64,000 bases of DNA from Prosthecobacter sp. SYSU 5D2 (lineage in GTDB: Bacteria > Verrucomicrobiota > Verrucomicrobiia > Verrucomicrobiales > Verrucomicrobiaceae). The translations under genes and the position numbers were made by a program. The notes under the pieces are model-generated. The model was not told the origin of the DNA. It did no database searches and saw only the letters and a program-made list of their open reading frames with translations. Within the stretch, counting starts at the first letter, position 1; every line of letters begins with the position of its first letter. The stretch is from assembly GCF_039655865.1 (NCBI RefSeq), contig NZ_JBBYXL010000004.1, forward strand, positions 186,001-250,000, given 5' to 3'. Shown here piece by piece: positions 42,216-51,617 of the stretch.

Positions 42216-44066
42216 ATGTCCGCCAAGTCTGCCTCCCACAACACCCCTGACCGTCCCGATGTAAAAGGACCCGGTGCGTCCACGCTCCCTTCCGATGCTA
42301 TACCGGCCAAAAAAATCTGGGACCGCACGGCCTGGAGGGATGCCGCTTTTTTCCTGCGCTACTTGCGCCCCCATTTCAACGTCTTCATTCCGGCGCTGAT
42401 CGCCCTGGCCATGACCGCCATGCTGACCGTGGCCTTCATCAACATGCTGGCCGAGGTGGCCGGCAAAGGCCTCGGTGGGGCCAAAGGACCGGAATGGATG
42501 GAGGAGCTCTGGCACTCCGTCATGATCATGGTGGCCATTGTATCCACCCAGGCATTCATCGCCTTCTGGCGCATCATGCTCTTTGCCAAAGCCAGCGAGC
42601 GCGCCCTGGCCGCCCTGCGCATGGAGACCTTCAGCCGCATCATCCGGCTGCCCATGTCCATCCTCAACGCCCGGCGGGTCGGGGAGCTTTCTTCCCGCCT
42701 GGCCAATGATGTCGAGTCCATGCGGGAAACCCTGGTGCTCACCATCCCCATGCTCATCCGGCATACGGTCATGCTCATCGGCTGCCTCGTCCTAGTCCTC
42801 CAGATTTCGGTCAAGCTGGCCCTGGTCATGATCGGCACCATCCCGGTGGTCATCGTCATGATCGCCATCTTTGGTGCCAGGATTCGCAAGCTCACCCGCA
42901 AGGCTCAGGACAATCTCGCGGGTTCCCAGGTCATCGTGGAAGAAAGCTTGCAGAGCATCATCAGCGTCAAAGCTTTTGCCAATGAAGCCCATGAGATCGC
43001 CCGCTATGACAGCCGGCTGGGCCATTTCCTCAAGACCGCCATCCGCGCCGCCGCACCCCGCGCCGCTTTTGTCTCCTTCATCATCTTTGCCTTCAGCCTC
43101 GCCCTCATCGTTGTGGCCTGGGTCGCTTTAAAAATGCTCAGCGAGGGCGAAATCCCTGCCGCTGACCTCTCCCGCTTTGCGGCTCTCAGCGGCATGATCG
43201 GAGCCTCCTTTGCCGCCTTTTCTGAGCTCATTGCCCAACTCCAGCGCACGCTTGGTGCCACGGATCGCGTCCGCGAAATCCTGCTGGAGCCAACTGAACC
43301 CGAGGTGGCCAACCCACCCAAAATCCGGTTCAAGGGTGAAATTGAGGTGGATAACCTCTGTTTCTCCTACCCCTCCCGCCCAGATTCACCCGTCCTGCGC
43401 GAATTCTCCTTCAAGGCCCTCGCCGGCCAGCGCATCGCCCTCGTCGGCCCCAGCGGCAGCGGCAAGACCACCTCCATCTCCCTGCTCTACCGCTTTTATG
43501 AGCCCACCAGCGGCCGCATCCTCGTGGATGGCCAGCCTATCCAGGACATGGCCCTGCCGACCCTCCGCCAAAACCTGGCCCTCGTTCCGCAGGAGGTGCT
43601 CCTCTTTGGCGGCAGCATCCGCGAAAACATCGCCTACGGAAAACCGGACGCCACCGAGGCCGAAATCTACGAAGCCGCCAAAAAGGCCAATGCCCATCTT
43701 TTCATCGAGACCATGCCGGAAGGTTATGACACCCTCGTCGGAGAGCGCGGCACCCAGCTTTCTGGTGGCCAGCGTCAGCGCATCGCTATTGCCCGCGCCA
43801 TCCTCGCCGATCCGGCCATTCTAATTCTGGATGAGGCCACCAGCAGCCTGGATGCCGAGAGCGAGCGACTCGTCCAGGATGCCCTGGACAAGCTCATGGA
43901 AAACCGCACTTCCATCATCATCGCCCATCGCCTCTCCACCGTCCGCCGTTGTGACCAGATCCTCGTCCTCAGTGCCGGCACCATCGTCGAGCGCGGCACC
44001 CACGAGCAACTTGTCGCCAAAGAAGGCAGCCTTTACGGCACCCTGGCGCGTTTACAGTTGGAATAA
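42216..44066 (+). CDS. ABC exporter, fused membrane and ATPase domains (MsbA-like)
   Basis: 616 residues: six membrane helices over about 45-335, then the nucleotide-binding domain with Walker A GPSGSGKTTS, signature LSGGQRQRIAIARAIL, Walker B ILILDEATSSLDAE and H-loop IIIAHRLSTVRR. Such half-transporters work as homodimers and export lipids, LPS precursors, peptides or drugs. The presence of kdsB implies LPS, so an MsbA role is plausible, but many paralogues look alike. An exported thioredoxin-like gene follows after 50 bases. Confidence 0.92.
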   Translation: MSAKSASHNTPDRPDVKGPGASTLPSDAIPAKKIWDRTAWRDAAFFLRYLRPHFNVFIPALIALAMTAMLTVAFINMLAEVAGKGLGGAKGPEWMEELWHSVMIMVAIVSTQAFIAFWRIMLFAKASERALAALRMETFSRIIRLPMSILNARRVGELSSRLANDVESMRETLVLTIPMLIRHTVMLIGCLVLVLQISVKLALVMIGTIPVVIVMIAIFGARIRKLTRKAQDNLAGSQVIVEESLQSIISVKAFANEAHEIARYDSRLGHFLKTAIRAAAPRAAFVSFIIFAFSLALIVVAWVALKMLSEGEIPAADLSRFAALSGMIGASFAAFSELIAQLQRTLGATDRVREILLEPTEPEVANPPKIRFKGEIEVDNLCFSYPSRPDSPVLREFSFKALAGQRIALVGPSGSGKTTSISLLYRFYEPTSGRILVDGQPIQDMALPTLRQNLALVPQEVLLFGGSIRENIAYGKPDATEAEIYEAAKKANAHLFIETMPEGYDTLVGERGTQLSGGQRQRIAIARAILADPAILILDEATSSLDAESERLVQDALDKLMENRTSIIIAHRLSTVRRCDQILVLSAGTIVERGTHEQLVAKEGSLYGTLARLQLE

Positions 44067-44116
44067 ATCCTGACCACATTCGTCTCATAACCGTGCGCCT
44101 AGCCACCCCCAATACC

Positions 44117-44548
44117 ATGAAACATCTTCTCACCCTCCTCGCCGCTCTCATCGCCCTGCCTATGATGGCCGCAGACTTCCCAAAAGGCAGCCCCAACTTC
44201 AGCACCGATTACAAGGCCGCGCTGAAACAGGCCAAAGCAGAAAACAAGCCCCTCGTCGTCGTCTTTTCCGCCGTCTGGTGCGGTCCCTGCCAGTCCATGA
44301 AAAAGACCGTCTATCCAAGCAAGGAAGTCGCCCCCATGCATGACAAATTCGTCTGGGCCTATCTGGATGTGGATGTCGAAGCCAATGGCGACCCTGCACG
44401 GAAATACAATGTCACCGGCATCCCTCACATCCAGTTCTTAGACGCCAAAGGCAAAGACATCGGCAACCAAATCGGCGGTACCAGCCCCGGCGAATTCGCC
44501 GGCACCCTCGAAAAAGTCCTGGCCAAAACCGCCCCAAAAGCAGAATAA
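44117..44548 (+). CDS. Exported thioredoxin-like protein
   Basis: About 143 residues with signal peptide MKHLLTLLAALIALPMMAA. The thioredoxin active site is canonical: VVVFSAVWCGPCQSMKK with Cys55 and Cys58; the cis-proline loop reads VTGIPHIQFLD. Probably a periplasmic thiol reductant or oxidase partner, as in thioredoxin_7/DsbD-gamma-type proteins. The frame is open 24 bases upstream; the signal peptide sets the start. A good terminator follows. Confidence 0.93.
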   Translation: MKHLLTLLAALIALPMMAADFPKGSPNFSTDYKAALKQAKAENKPLVVVFSAVWCGPCQSMKKTVYPSKEVAPMHDKFVWAYLDVDVEANGDPARKYNVTGIPHIQFLDAKGKDIGNQIGGTSPGEFAGTLEKVLAKTAPKAE

Positions 44549-44574
44549 AATTCTGCTCTAGCTACCTCAATTTA

Positions 44575-44610
44575 ACCCACCCGCGATCCGTCGCAGGTGG
44601 GTTTTGTTTT
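44575..44610 (+). terminator. Rho-independent terminator after the thioredoxin gene
   Basis: ACCCACC (44575-44581) pairs with GGTGGGT (44596-44602), with an inner GCGA/TCGC stem and TCCG loop, followed by TTTGTTTT. Located 26 bases after the stop. Confidence 0.85.
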
Positions 44611-44668
44611 ATCCGCCCTTATTCACACAGATCCCCTTTATTCACATAAAGCATCCTCTATCAAATCG

Positions 44669-44710
44669 TATATCTTGTTTTAGACATCTTAATAAACTAC
44701 AAGATATAGT
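44669..44710 (+). promoter_or_regulatory. smc promoter overlapped by a 10-bp inverted repeat
   Basis: -35 TAGACA (44681-44686), 18-bp spacer and -10 TATAGT (44705-44710) each match the sigma-70 consensus at 5 of 6 bases. A perfect inverted repeat, TATATCTTGT (44669-44678) and ACAAGATATA (44699-44708), brackets the -35 and covers most of the -10, with a 20-nt spacer. This is the layout of an operator. Transcription would start near 44717, giving a leader of about 67 bases. Confidence 0.6.
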
Positions 44711-44783
44711 AAAAAACAGGTTTCTAACTTGCCTCGATATCACTGCATCTGGCACTGTATCCGGTTAACACGCTGCCACCGTT

Positions 44784-47700
44784 ATGTACCTCAAAAGCCT
44801 CACCCTCCACGGTTTCAAGTCCTTTGCGGACAAGACGCACTTTGAGTTTCACAAGGGGGTGACGGGAATCGTCGGGCCGAACGGGTGTGGCAAGTCAAAT
44901 GTAGTGGATGCGATCCGCTGGGTGCTGGGGGAGACTTCGGCGAAGGCGCTGCGCGGGGAGGAGATGGCGGATGTTATTTTCAATGGCACGGACAAACGCA
45001 AACCGGTGGGTCTGGCTGAGGTGGTACTGACCATGGCTGACTGCGAGCAGACGCTCGGCGTGGAATACAATGAGGTGGCGATTTGCCGCCGGGTATTCCG
45101 CGATGGTCGCAGCGAATACCGGCTCAACAACACCGTCTGCCGGCTCAAGGACATCAATGACTTGTTCTCCGGTACCGGCATTGGCCGCCAGGCCTACTCC
45201 ATCATGGCCCAGGGCCAGATTGACATGCTGCTCAGCTCCAAACCGGAAGACCGGCGCATGGTCTTCGAAGAGGCAGCGGGCATCACCAAGTTCAAAGGCC
45301 AGAAGAAAGAGGCGCTGCGCAAGCTGGAATATACTGAGGCCAACCTGCTGCGCGTGGCAGACGTCATTGCGGAGGTGAAGCGGCAGATGGGCACCCTCCA
45401 GAGACAGGCGGCGAAGGCCCGCCGATATCAAACCCTGCTGGATGATGTGCGGATGTTTGACACTCACCTCGCCCACCGTCATTACAGCGAATACAGCGCG
45501 GAGAAGGCGGAGTCCGAAAATCATGTGCGGATGATGACAGAGCAGCTTGAGCAGTTGCAGGTCCGGCTTCAGACCACCGAAGTGGAAGCCGCCGAAACCC
45601 GCGAGGCCTACCACTCGGTGGAATCCCAGATCAACCAGCTCCGCCAGCAGGCGCAGGAGCTGCGCAGCCAGGTGCAGAGCGCCGAGGGCCGCATCGGGTT
45701 TAACAATGAGCGTAACGAAGAGCTCACCGGCCGCATACGCCAGAATGAGGAGCACATCCAGCAGGGCCAGCAGCACCTTGAGCAGCAGCGCATGGAGATG
45801 ATCAGCGCCGATGAGCAGCTCATCAGCATCCGCGAAAACATTGAGACCCGGCAGATGGCCCTGAACGAGCATCTGTCCGTTCATAACGCCATCATGCCTG
45901 ACCGCAGCCGGCTGGACACCGACCGCCGCTCCGTGCGTGAAGCCATCCGGCAGTTCGAAGGGCAGATCGCCGCCGCCGATGCCCGCGCCCAGTCCCTGAC
46001 CAATCAGATCGCCGCTGACCGCCAGCGTCATGAAACCCTGTCCCACGACAGACAGGTATCCGCTGAGGCCAAGGAGACCAGCCAGATCGAATTCGACAAT
46101 CTTCAAAAGGAGATCCAGGACCTCGAAGAAACCCGCAACGAACTGGATGAAAAGGCCAAGCACTGCGCCCGTGAGATCATTGAAAAACGCGCCCAGCGCG
46201 ATTCCCTCAACGAAGAGCTGACCGAGCTTCAGCGCGCCGTCACCCAGCGCCGGTCCCGTATCGAGATCATTGAGCAGCTTTTGCAAAAGGGCGAAGGCCT
46301 GGCCGAAGGCACCCAGCAGGTGCTCAAGGGCCTGGACAATCCCGAAGTCTATTCCGTCGGCGTTCGCGGTCTGCTTGCCTCAGCCATTGAAGTGGAGCCG
46401 CAGTTCATCGCCGCCATCGAGGCCGCTTTACGCGACCACTTGCAGGCTGTTCTGCTGACTGATAGCGAGCTTGCCTCCCAGATCCTGGACCGCCTGTCTA
46501 ACAAACAGTTGGGCAAAGCCGCTCTGCTTCCTCACGATTTCGCCACCATGCGTGCGGTGCCTGACCGCCAGCTTGTACCGGAAGGCGGCATCGCCTGGGC
46601 CATTGACAAAGTGAAGGCCCGCCAGGGCGTGCAGGAGCTGACCGACCGCCTGCTGAACAACGTCCTCATCGTGGATGACCTGCACACCGCGCTGCGCCTC
46701 AAGAAGCAGCTTCGCGATGTCGCCATTGCGACGCTCCAAGGCGAGTTCATCGCCGCGGATGGCGTCATCCATGGCGGTGCCACCAAAGAGGAAGCCGCCT
46801 CCATGCTCCGCCGCGAGGCCGAGGTGCGCACCCTCAAGGAGGAGCTGGAAGGTTATGAATACCAGGTCATGGAAAAAGAGGATGCCGTGGCACAGCTACG
46901 CGCCCAGGTGGAAGACATGCAGAGGGAGGAACTGACCCTGCGCGAGCAGAGCCAGCGTGCCCGCGAAGGCTTCTCCACGCTCACCGGCAAGCTCTCCGTG
47001 GTCCAGCGCTCACTTCAGCAGGCCACCACCAAACTGGAGAGTGTGGAGTGGGACCAGAACCAGATCACCAGCCGCATCCAGGCTGCCGAGGCTCAGATCG
47101 CCTGGCAGAAAGAGGAGTCCTCTGTGGCCCAGGAGCAGCTCGAAGGCGCCCGCATTCATGAGGGCGAACTCGAGATCGAGATGGAGGCCTTCCTGCGTCG
47201 TGAACTCGAATCCAGCGAGCGCCTTAACGAACTCCGCACCGCGCTCGCCCTGGAGCAGAGCGCCCTTCAGTCCATCGAGCGCCAAAAGGCCCCCATGGCC
47301 ACCCGCCTTCATGAACTGGAAGCAGCGATCCAGCGTTTCGATCTCGAGATCAACACCTGGCGCAGCCGCATTGAGCAGAGCATCGCCGAGAACGCCCGCT
47401 TCGCTGAGCAAGTCGAGTCCCAGCGCGGTGCCATTGAGGCCATTGACGAGCACCTTCAGAACAAGACCGAAGAACGCGCCTCCGCCTTTGAGCGGGTGAC
47501 TGAACTGGAGAACCAGCTCGTGCAACTCCGCCAGCAGACCAACGGCCTGAACGATTCCCGCAACCGCATCGAGGTGCAGCTCACCCGTGTGGACCTGCGA
47601 TTGGAGAACCTCATCAACCAGGTCCAGGAACGATACGCCTTCCACATCTCCGCCTTTGAGCCAGATTACCACGCGCTGATGTACAGCATCAGCGAGCAGA

Positions 47701-48689
47701 AGAAATCCCGTGGCCGGGGAGGCGACAAGCGCAAGAATACCCTGGCCATCAGCGAAGCTGAATCTGCCGAACCCGAGGCCGAATCAGAATCTGCGGCCTA
47801 CACGGAATCCAGCGAGGAAGCCGATAGCGAACCCACGCCTATACCCGTCGTGGATGCGGATGAGGTGGACCTGGATGCCATTGAGATTCCCGGAGAGGAA
47901 GGCCACCCTGATTGGGACTTCGTCAGCGAAGTCGTTGGCGAGCTGCGCCAGAAGCTGGAGAGCATCGGCGCGGTCAATCTGGATGCCATCCAGGAATTTG
48001 AAGAACTGGAGGAGCGCCACAACTTCCTCGATACCCAGCATAACGATCTGGTGAACTCCAAGGAGGAGCTGTTGCAGGTCATCGCCAAGATCAACGAGAC
48101 CACCAAGATCATGTTCTCGGAGACCTTTGAGCTTGTGCGCGGCTTCTTCCATAACAACTTCCGCGAACTCTTCGGCCCCACCGCCAAGGCCGACCTCATG
48201 CTCACGGATGACACGGATCCGCTTGAGTCCGGCATTGAGATCATCGCCAAACCGCCGGGCAAGAAGCTGCAGACCATCTCCCTGCTTTCAGGCGGAGAGC
48301 GCAGCATGACAGCGGTCGCTTTGCTCTTCTCCATCTATCAGGTGAAACCTAGCCCCTTCTGCGTGCTGGACGAGCTGGATGCGCCTTTGGATGAATCCAA
48401 TATTTCCCGCTTCCTGAAGATGCTGGACAATTTCATTGATAACTCCCAGTTCATCATCGTCACGCATAACAAGCGCACCATGAGCCGGGCAGATGTCATC
48501 TATGGCGTGTCCATGCAGGAGTTTGGCGTCAGCAAGCCCATCGGCGTGCGGATGACCACGGAGGATACCAAGCCATCCAAGCAGGAAGAGCTGCGCCTGG
48601 AGGCCGAGGTGGAAGCTGAAGAGGCCCATCATGAACCTGCTACAGAAGCGCCGCCGGAGCCTGTAGAAGAACCCGTGCTCGCCTGCTGA
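44784..48689 (+). CDS. smc: Chromosome segregation protein SMC with acidic insertion
   Basis: 1301 residues, against about 1150-1200 usually. SMC dimers organise and help segregate the chromosome with ScpA/ScpB. Walker A GPNGCGKS (31-38); coiled coil; hinge about 507-672 (GVRGLLASAIEVEPQFIAAI...DGVIHGG); second coiled coil; signature LLSGGERSMTAVALLFSIYQ near 1168; Walker B FCVLDELDAPLDESN. Between the second coil and the ATPase C-half (about 973-1043) lies an unusual Glu/Ser-rich stretch, starting with basic RGRGGDKRK and then SESAAYTESSEEADSEPTP. A second acidic tail of about 40 residues ends the protein. The start matches the family (MYLKSLTLHGFKSF). No scpA or scpB is adjacent. Confidence 0.96.
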   Translation: MYLKSLTLHGFKSFADKTHFEFHKGVTGIVGPNGCGKSNVVDAIRWVLGETSAKALRGEEMADVIFNGTDKRKPVGLAEVVLTMADCEQTLGVEYNEVAICRRVFRDGRSEYRLNNTVCRLKDINDLFSGTGIGRQAYSIMAQGQIDMLLSSKPEDRRMVFEEAAGITKFKGQKKEALRKLEYTEANLLRVADVIAEVKRQMGTLQRQAAKARRYQTLLDDVRMFDTHLAHRHYSEYSAEKAESENHVRMMTEQLEQLQVRLQTTEVEAAETREAYHSVESQINQLRQQAQELRSQVQSAEGRIGFNNERNEELTGRIRQNEEHIQQGQQHLEQQRMEMISADEQLISIRENIETRQMALNEHLSVHNAIMPDRSRLDTDRRSVREAIRQFEGQIAAADARAQSLTNQIAADRQRHETLSHDRQVSAEAKETSQIEFDNLQKEIQDLEETRNELDEKAKHCAREIIEKRAQRDSLNEELTELQRAVTQRRSRIEIIEQLLQKGEGLAEGTQQVLKGLDNPEVYSVGVRGLLASAIEVEPQFIAAIEAALRDHLQAVLLTDSELASQILDRLSNKQLGKAALLPHDFATMRAVPDRQLVPEGGIAWAIDKVKARQGVQELTDRLLNNVLIVDDLHTALRLKKQLRDVAIATLQGEFIAADGVIHGGATKEEAASMLRREAEVRTLKEELEGYEYQVMEKEDAVAQLRAQVEDMQREELTLREQSQRAREGFSTLTGKLSVVQRSLQQATTKLESVEWDQNQITSRIQAAEAQIAWQKEESSVAQEQLEGARIHEGELEIEMEAFLRRELESSERLNELRTALALEQSALQSIERQKAPMATRLHELEAAIQRFDLEINTWRSRIEQSIAENARFAEQVESQRGAIEAIDEHLQNKTEERASAFERVTELENQLVQLRQQTNGLNDSRNRIEVQLTRVDLRLENLINQVQERYAFHISAFEPDYHALMYSISEQKKSRGRGGDKRKNTLAISEAESAEPEAESESAAYTESSEEADSEPTPIPVVDADEVDLDAIEIPGEEGHPDWDFVSEVVGELRQKLESIGAVNLDAIQEFEELEERHNFLDTQHNDLVNSKEELLQVIAKINETTKIMFSETFELVRGFFHNNFRELFGPTAKADLMLTDDTDPLESGIEIIAKPPGKKLQTISLLSGGERSMTAVALLFSIYQVKPSPFCVLDELDAPLDESNISRFLKMLDNFIDNSQFIIVTHNKRTMSRADVIYGVSMQEFGVSKPIGVRMTTEDTKPSKQEELRLEAEVEAEEAHHEPATEAPPEPVEEPVLAC

Positions 48690-48710
48690 CACCTCGTTAC
48701 CACAGCCTCC

Positions 48711-49166
48711 TTACTGCTTGTAAATGACTACCACACTGGTGCTCGGGCCGGAGGGGGCGGAGTCATGGCCGAAGCCGATGGTTTGCAGGCTGGCGGCTTC
48801 CACGCCGTTTTCAATCAGGTACTGCCGCACGGCCTGGGCACGTCTTTCGGAAAGGCTGCGTGCATAATCCCCAGGCAGTTCCGGCGGAGTATAACCAGCG
48901 ATGAGATAACGTAGCTTCGTCTCCTTCCAGTCAGCGGCCAGGCCTTGCAGGGTTTTCTTCTGCCCGCCATTCAGGGCAAAGCTGGTGCCGGGGAATTCCA
49001 GGGCCGGACAGGCAGGCTTCAACGGGGCGGCCATTGGGCTGGTGAAGCCTTCTTTGGGCCCCAGGGCAAAAACGATGTCGGCCTCCTGCTCCTGAAGCAG
49101 GGCCGGAGGAGTGGTGCAACTGCACAGGCCGAGGGCGAACGCAGAGTATAAAAGAAAAAATCTCAT
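48711..49166 (-). CDS. pal: Pal-type peptidoglycan-associated OmpA-family lipoprotein
   Basis: 151 residues. A lipoprotein-like signal (MRFFLLYSAFALGLCSC; lipobox LCSC) leads to an OmpA-C domain: FALNGGQKKTLQGLAADWKE, YARSLSERRAQAVRQYLIEN and LQTIGFGHDS. The Arg-rich SERRAQAVR helix is the murein-contact hallmark. Pal ties the outer membrane to peptidoglycan and binds TolB. It is the last gene of the tol unit; its ATG overlaps the tolB stop (ATGA). It is somewhat short, and the domain's first strand is weakly conserved. It converges on smc with a 21-base gap. Confidence 0.85.
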   Translation of the reverse strand: MRFFLLYSAFALGLCSCTTPPALLQEQEADIVFALGPKEGFTSPMAAPLKPACPALEFPGTSFALNGGQKKTLQGLAADWKETKLRYLIAGYTPPELPGDYARSLSERRAQAVRQYLIENGVEAASLQTIGFGHDSAPSGPSTSVVVIYKQ

Positions 49167-50362
49167 CGCATCCAGCGGGGTTCGGAAATGGTGCCGTATT
49201 GGGTGAGTACAGCCCGGCGCTGGGATGTGCGCAGGTCATGCACATACAGGGTGCCATGCTGTGAGTAGCATAGATAGCGCCCGTTCGGGCTCCAGGAGGG
49301 ATGCTGGGCGCCATCGGCCTGGATCACCTGCGCCGCGCCTTGCGGATAGTCGCGTATCACCACAGAAGTTTCTTTACCTGTCCGCGCGGTGAAGGCCACC
49401 TTGCGGCCATCGGGGGAGAATTCAGGGTCGGTGCAAAAGCTATAGCCGGACCGCCACAGGAAGAGCCGCGCCTCGGTTTTCTCTTTTTCAGGCACTTCGG
49501 CGACGTATAACCTCGGTCCCTTGCCGCGGTCATCGGCAAAGATGACCTGCTTGCCATCCGGATGCCAGGACGGACCGCTGGGTGCCCCCACCGTGTCGCT
49601 AATGCAGCCAGCCGTGTTCGTACTCAGGTCCGTCACAAAGATCTCCGGATTGCCCAGGAAACTCATCACCAGGGCTAGCTTTTGTCCATCAGGGGAAAAA
49701 GCCGCGCCAAAGCTGGTGCCTGGCGTATCCGTCACGGTGCGCTCCCAGCCGAGGCCCAGATCCAGGATCAGCACGATGGGAAAGCCGGCACGGTAGGTGG
49801 TATAGGCCACCGCCGCCCCGTCCGGCGAAAGCGTGGGCGAGACCGCCCCCAGAGGATGCCGGGTGATCTGCTGGATCTCCTTGCCGTTCACATCGCACAT
49901 GTAGATCTGCCGCGTGCCAGAACGGTCGCTCACAAACACCAGCCGGCTGGCGGACAGGCCCGGCCGGCCCGTGGCAGCCAGGATGACATCGTCTGAAAAG
50001 ACCTGCAGGTTTTCATCCAGGCCGGGGGCCGCATAAGTGCGCTCAAAAAGGACCTTGCCGTCCGCCCGCGTCAGCCTGCCCGTCACCCGGCCGCCAACGG
50101 AGCTGCCGGTAACAATGAAATCCGCCGCCTCATCCGTCAGCAAAAATTCACGTGAGGTGGTCAGTTCCTTCGCCAGCGCCAATTTGGCACTGCCACCCGT
50201 CCCACCTGTAAAGTCTCCCACGCGGAGCGTCCGGGAGGGCAGTTTAACAGGCTCCTGCTTCTTCACCCCTGGCCCTTTCAGCCAGGACGGCAGGGTGACG
50301 GCCTCCGCCACTGGCTGGAAAAGCAGTAACAGAGTGATAAGGAAGATGCGCTGGCCGGTCAT
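49163..50362 (-). CDS. tolB: TolB-type periplasmic beta-propeller protein
   Basis: 399 residues with signal peptide MTGQRIFLITLLLLFQPVAEA. An N-terminal domain (about 40-140) precedes WD40-like/PD40 blades with SRLVFVSDRSGTRQIYMCDV, HPLGAVSPTLSPDGAAVAYT, FGAAFSPDGQKLALV and WSPNGRYLCYS, the TolB pattern. TolB binds Pal and TolA during outer membrane constriction. The start overlaps the tolA stop by 1 base (TAATG). Confidence 0.93.
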   Translation of the reverse strand: MTGQRIFLITLLLLFQPVAEAVTLPSWLKGPGVKKQEPVKLPSRTLRVGDFTGGTGGSAKLALAKELTTSREFLLTDEAADFIVTGSSVGGRVTGRLTRADGKVLFERTYAAPGLDENLQVFSDDVILAATGRPGLSASRLVFVSDRSGTRQIYMCDVNGKEIQQITRHPLGAVSPTLSPDGAAVAYTTYRAGFPIVLILDLGLGWERTVTDTPGTSFGAAFSPDGQKLALVMSFLGNPEIFVTDLSTNTAGCISDTVGAPSGPSWHPDGKQVIFADDRGKGPRLYVAEVPEKEKTEARLFLWRSGYSFCTDPEFSPDGRKVAFTARTGKETSVVIRDYPQGAAQVIQADGAQHPSWSPNGRYLCYSQHGTLYVHDLRTSQRRAVLTQYGTISEPRWMR

Positions 50363-51177
50363 TACTCGATGTGGAAGTTTACCTCCACAGTGTAGCGGTC
50401 TTTCGGAAAACTTGAAGGGAGAGACTGCGAAATCTTTTTCAGCGATGCTCCCGCCTGGGTGACCGTCTCATCCAGGACCGCAGATCCGGAGGTTTTGACC
50501 ATCTTCGTTTCGGCAATTCCTCCATCGCGGCTGATGACGATCCTCAGCTTCGCGTCACGTTGCAGGACCGGTACATCGCTCAGAGACGGAGCATTCCACG
50601 TCTCCATCAGGGCCTCCTCCAGCGCCTTTAGCACGGGGTCCATGTCCGCACCTCCCGCCGCCTTTTTTTCCACCTCCTCCAGCTTCTCCTGCTTGAGCAT
50701 GTCCATCATGGTCACGGGAGGCCGGGTGGATTTCACCAGGGGCACTTCTTTGCCTTCCACATCCAGCACCGGGGAAAGTGTGATGATCTTGCTGGTGGGG
50801 CGCACCACCGCAGACTGCGGGGCCGGGGCGGGCTGCACGGGATTATCGGCCAACGTGCCCGGAGACTTCTTTGCCTCGCCCACAACCTTTGGCTTTGCTT
50901 CTGGCGGTGGCTTTGAGACATCAGCCGTGTTAGCCGCATCGACAGGTGCATTTTCGGGCAGAGCGGGCGCAACCACACCTTCGCGTTTGTAATCTGCCGG
51001 GGCAAACCAATAGCGGCCTTCCATGTCGTCCGTATCGCCCTTCTGGCCGGGAAGCGCAGGCTTCCACAGCGGCAGCAGGCCCCAGATCACACCGCCTGCC
51101 AGGAAATGGAGCAATGCCACCCCGATAAAGGCGGCCGCCATCGGCTCCAGTGGGGTTTTAGGGGAGGCGGATCGCAT
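50362..51177 (-). CDS. TolA/TonB-like periplasm-spanning protein
   Basis: About 271 residues. One N-terminal membrane helix (MAAAFIGVALLHFLAGGVIW), a Pro/Lys/Ala-rich periplasmic middle (about 85-150), and a C-terminal TonB/TolA-like domain (LRIVISRDGGIAETKMVKTS...GSAVLDETVTQAG). Its place between tolR and tolB argues for TolA function, although the sequence looks as much like TonB. A TTG at 51189, overlapping the tolR stop (TTGA), is an alternative start adding four residues. The usual long Ala/Lys coiled coil of proteobacterial TolA is absent. Confidence 0.82.
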   Translation of the reverse strand: MRSASPKTPLEPMAAAFIGVALLHFLAGGVIWGLLPLWKPALPGQKGDTDDMEGRYWFAPADYKREGVVAPALPENAPVDAANTADVSKPPPEAKPKVVGEAKKSPGTLADNPVQPAPAPQSAVVRPTSKIITLSPVLDVEGKEVPLVKSTRPPVTMMDMLKQEKLEEVEKKAAGGADMDPVLKALEEALMETWNAPSLSDVPVLQRDAKLRIVISRDGGIAETKMVKTSGSAVLDETVTQAGASLKKISQSLPSSFPKDRYTVEVNFHIE

Positions 51178-51185
51178 GTGAGGAG

Positions 51186-51617
51186 TCAAGGCTTGGAACT
51201 TTCCACCACCTCGACAGCCGTGTGCCGGACTCCCGCGCGGTTCATCTCTTCCATCAATCTGGCCAACGAACCGGCGGCAAAGTTGGACGGCATTTTTACC
51301 AGCACGCCGCTGTCCGGCCGGGTAGCGAGCTGCTTCTTGATCTCCGGCATCAGTTGCTCCCCCGTCACCGTTTTCCCTTCTAGTACGATCTTTTGATCCC
51401 GCTGGATCACCAGGAGGATGCGTTCCTTCGGTACTGAATCCCTTTTCGGCAGTTCCTCAGGCAGGACCAGCGGCACGGTCTCCACCACCTTCTCCCGGCG
51501 CAGGAAAGGAACCGCGACAATGAAAACCAGCAGCAACACCAGCACCAGGTCCAGCAGGGCTGTGATGTTCACCTGGTTCACATAAACCGGCAGATGACGC
51601 TGGGAAGCACGCTTCAT
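51186..51617 (-). CDS. tolR: TolR/ExbD-family proton-channel subunit
   Basis: 143 residues. One membrane helix, VNITALLDLVLVLLLVFIVA, holds the essential Asp of the TolR/ExbD family; the periplasmic domain follows (ILLVIQRDQKIVLEGKTV). With TolQ it turns the proton gradient into force on TolA. Its ATG overlaps the tolQ stop (ATGA), so the two are translationally coupled. Confidence 0.92.
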   Translation of the reverse strand: MKRASQRHLPVYVNQVNITALLDLVLVLLLVFIVAVPFLRREKVVETVPLVLPEELPKRDSVPKERILLVIQRDQKIVLEGKTVTGEQLMPEIKKQLATRPDSGVLVKMPSNFAAGSLARLMEEMNRAGVRHTAVEVVESSKP

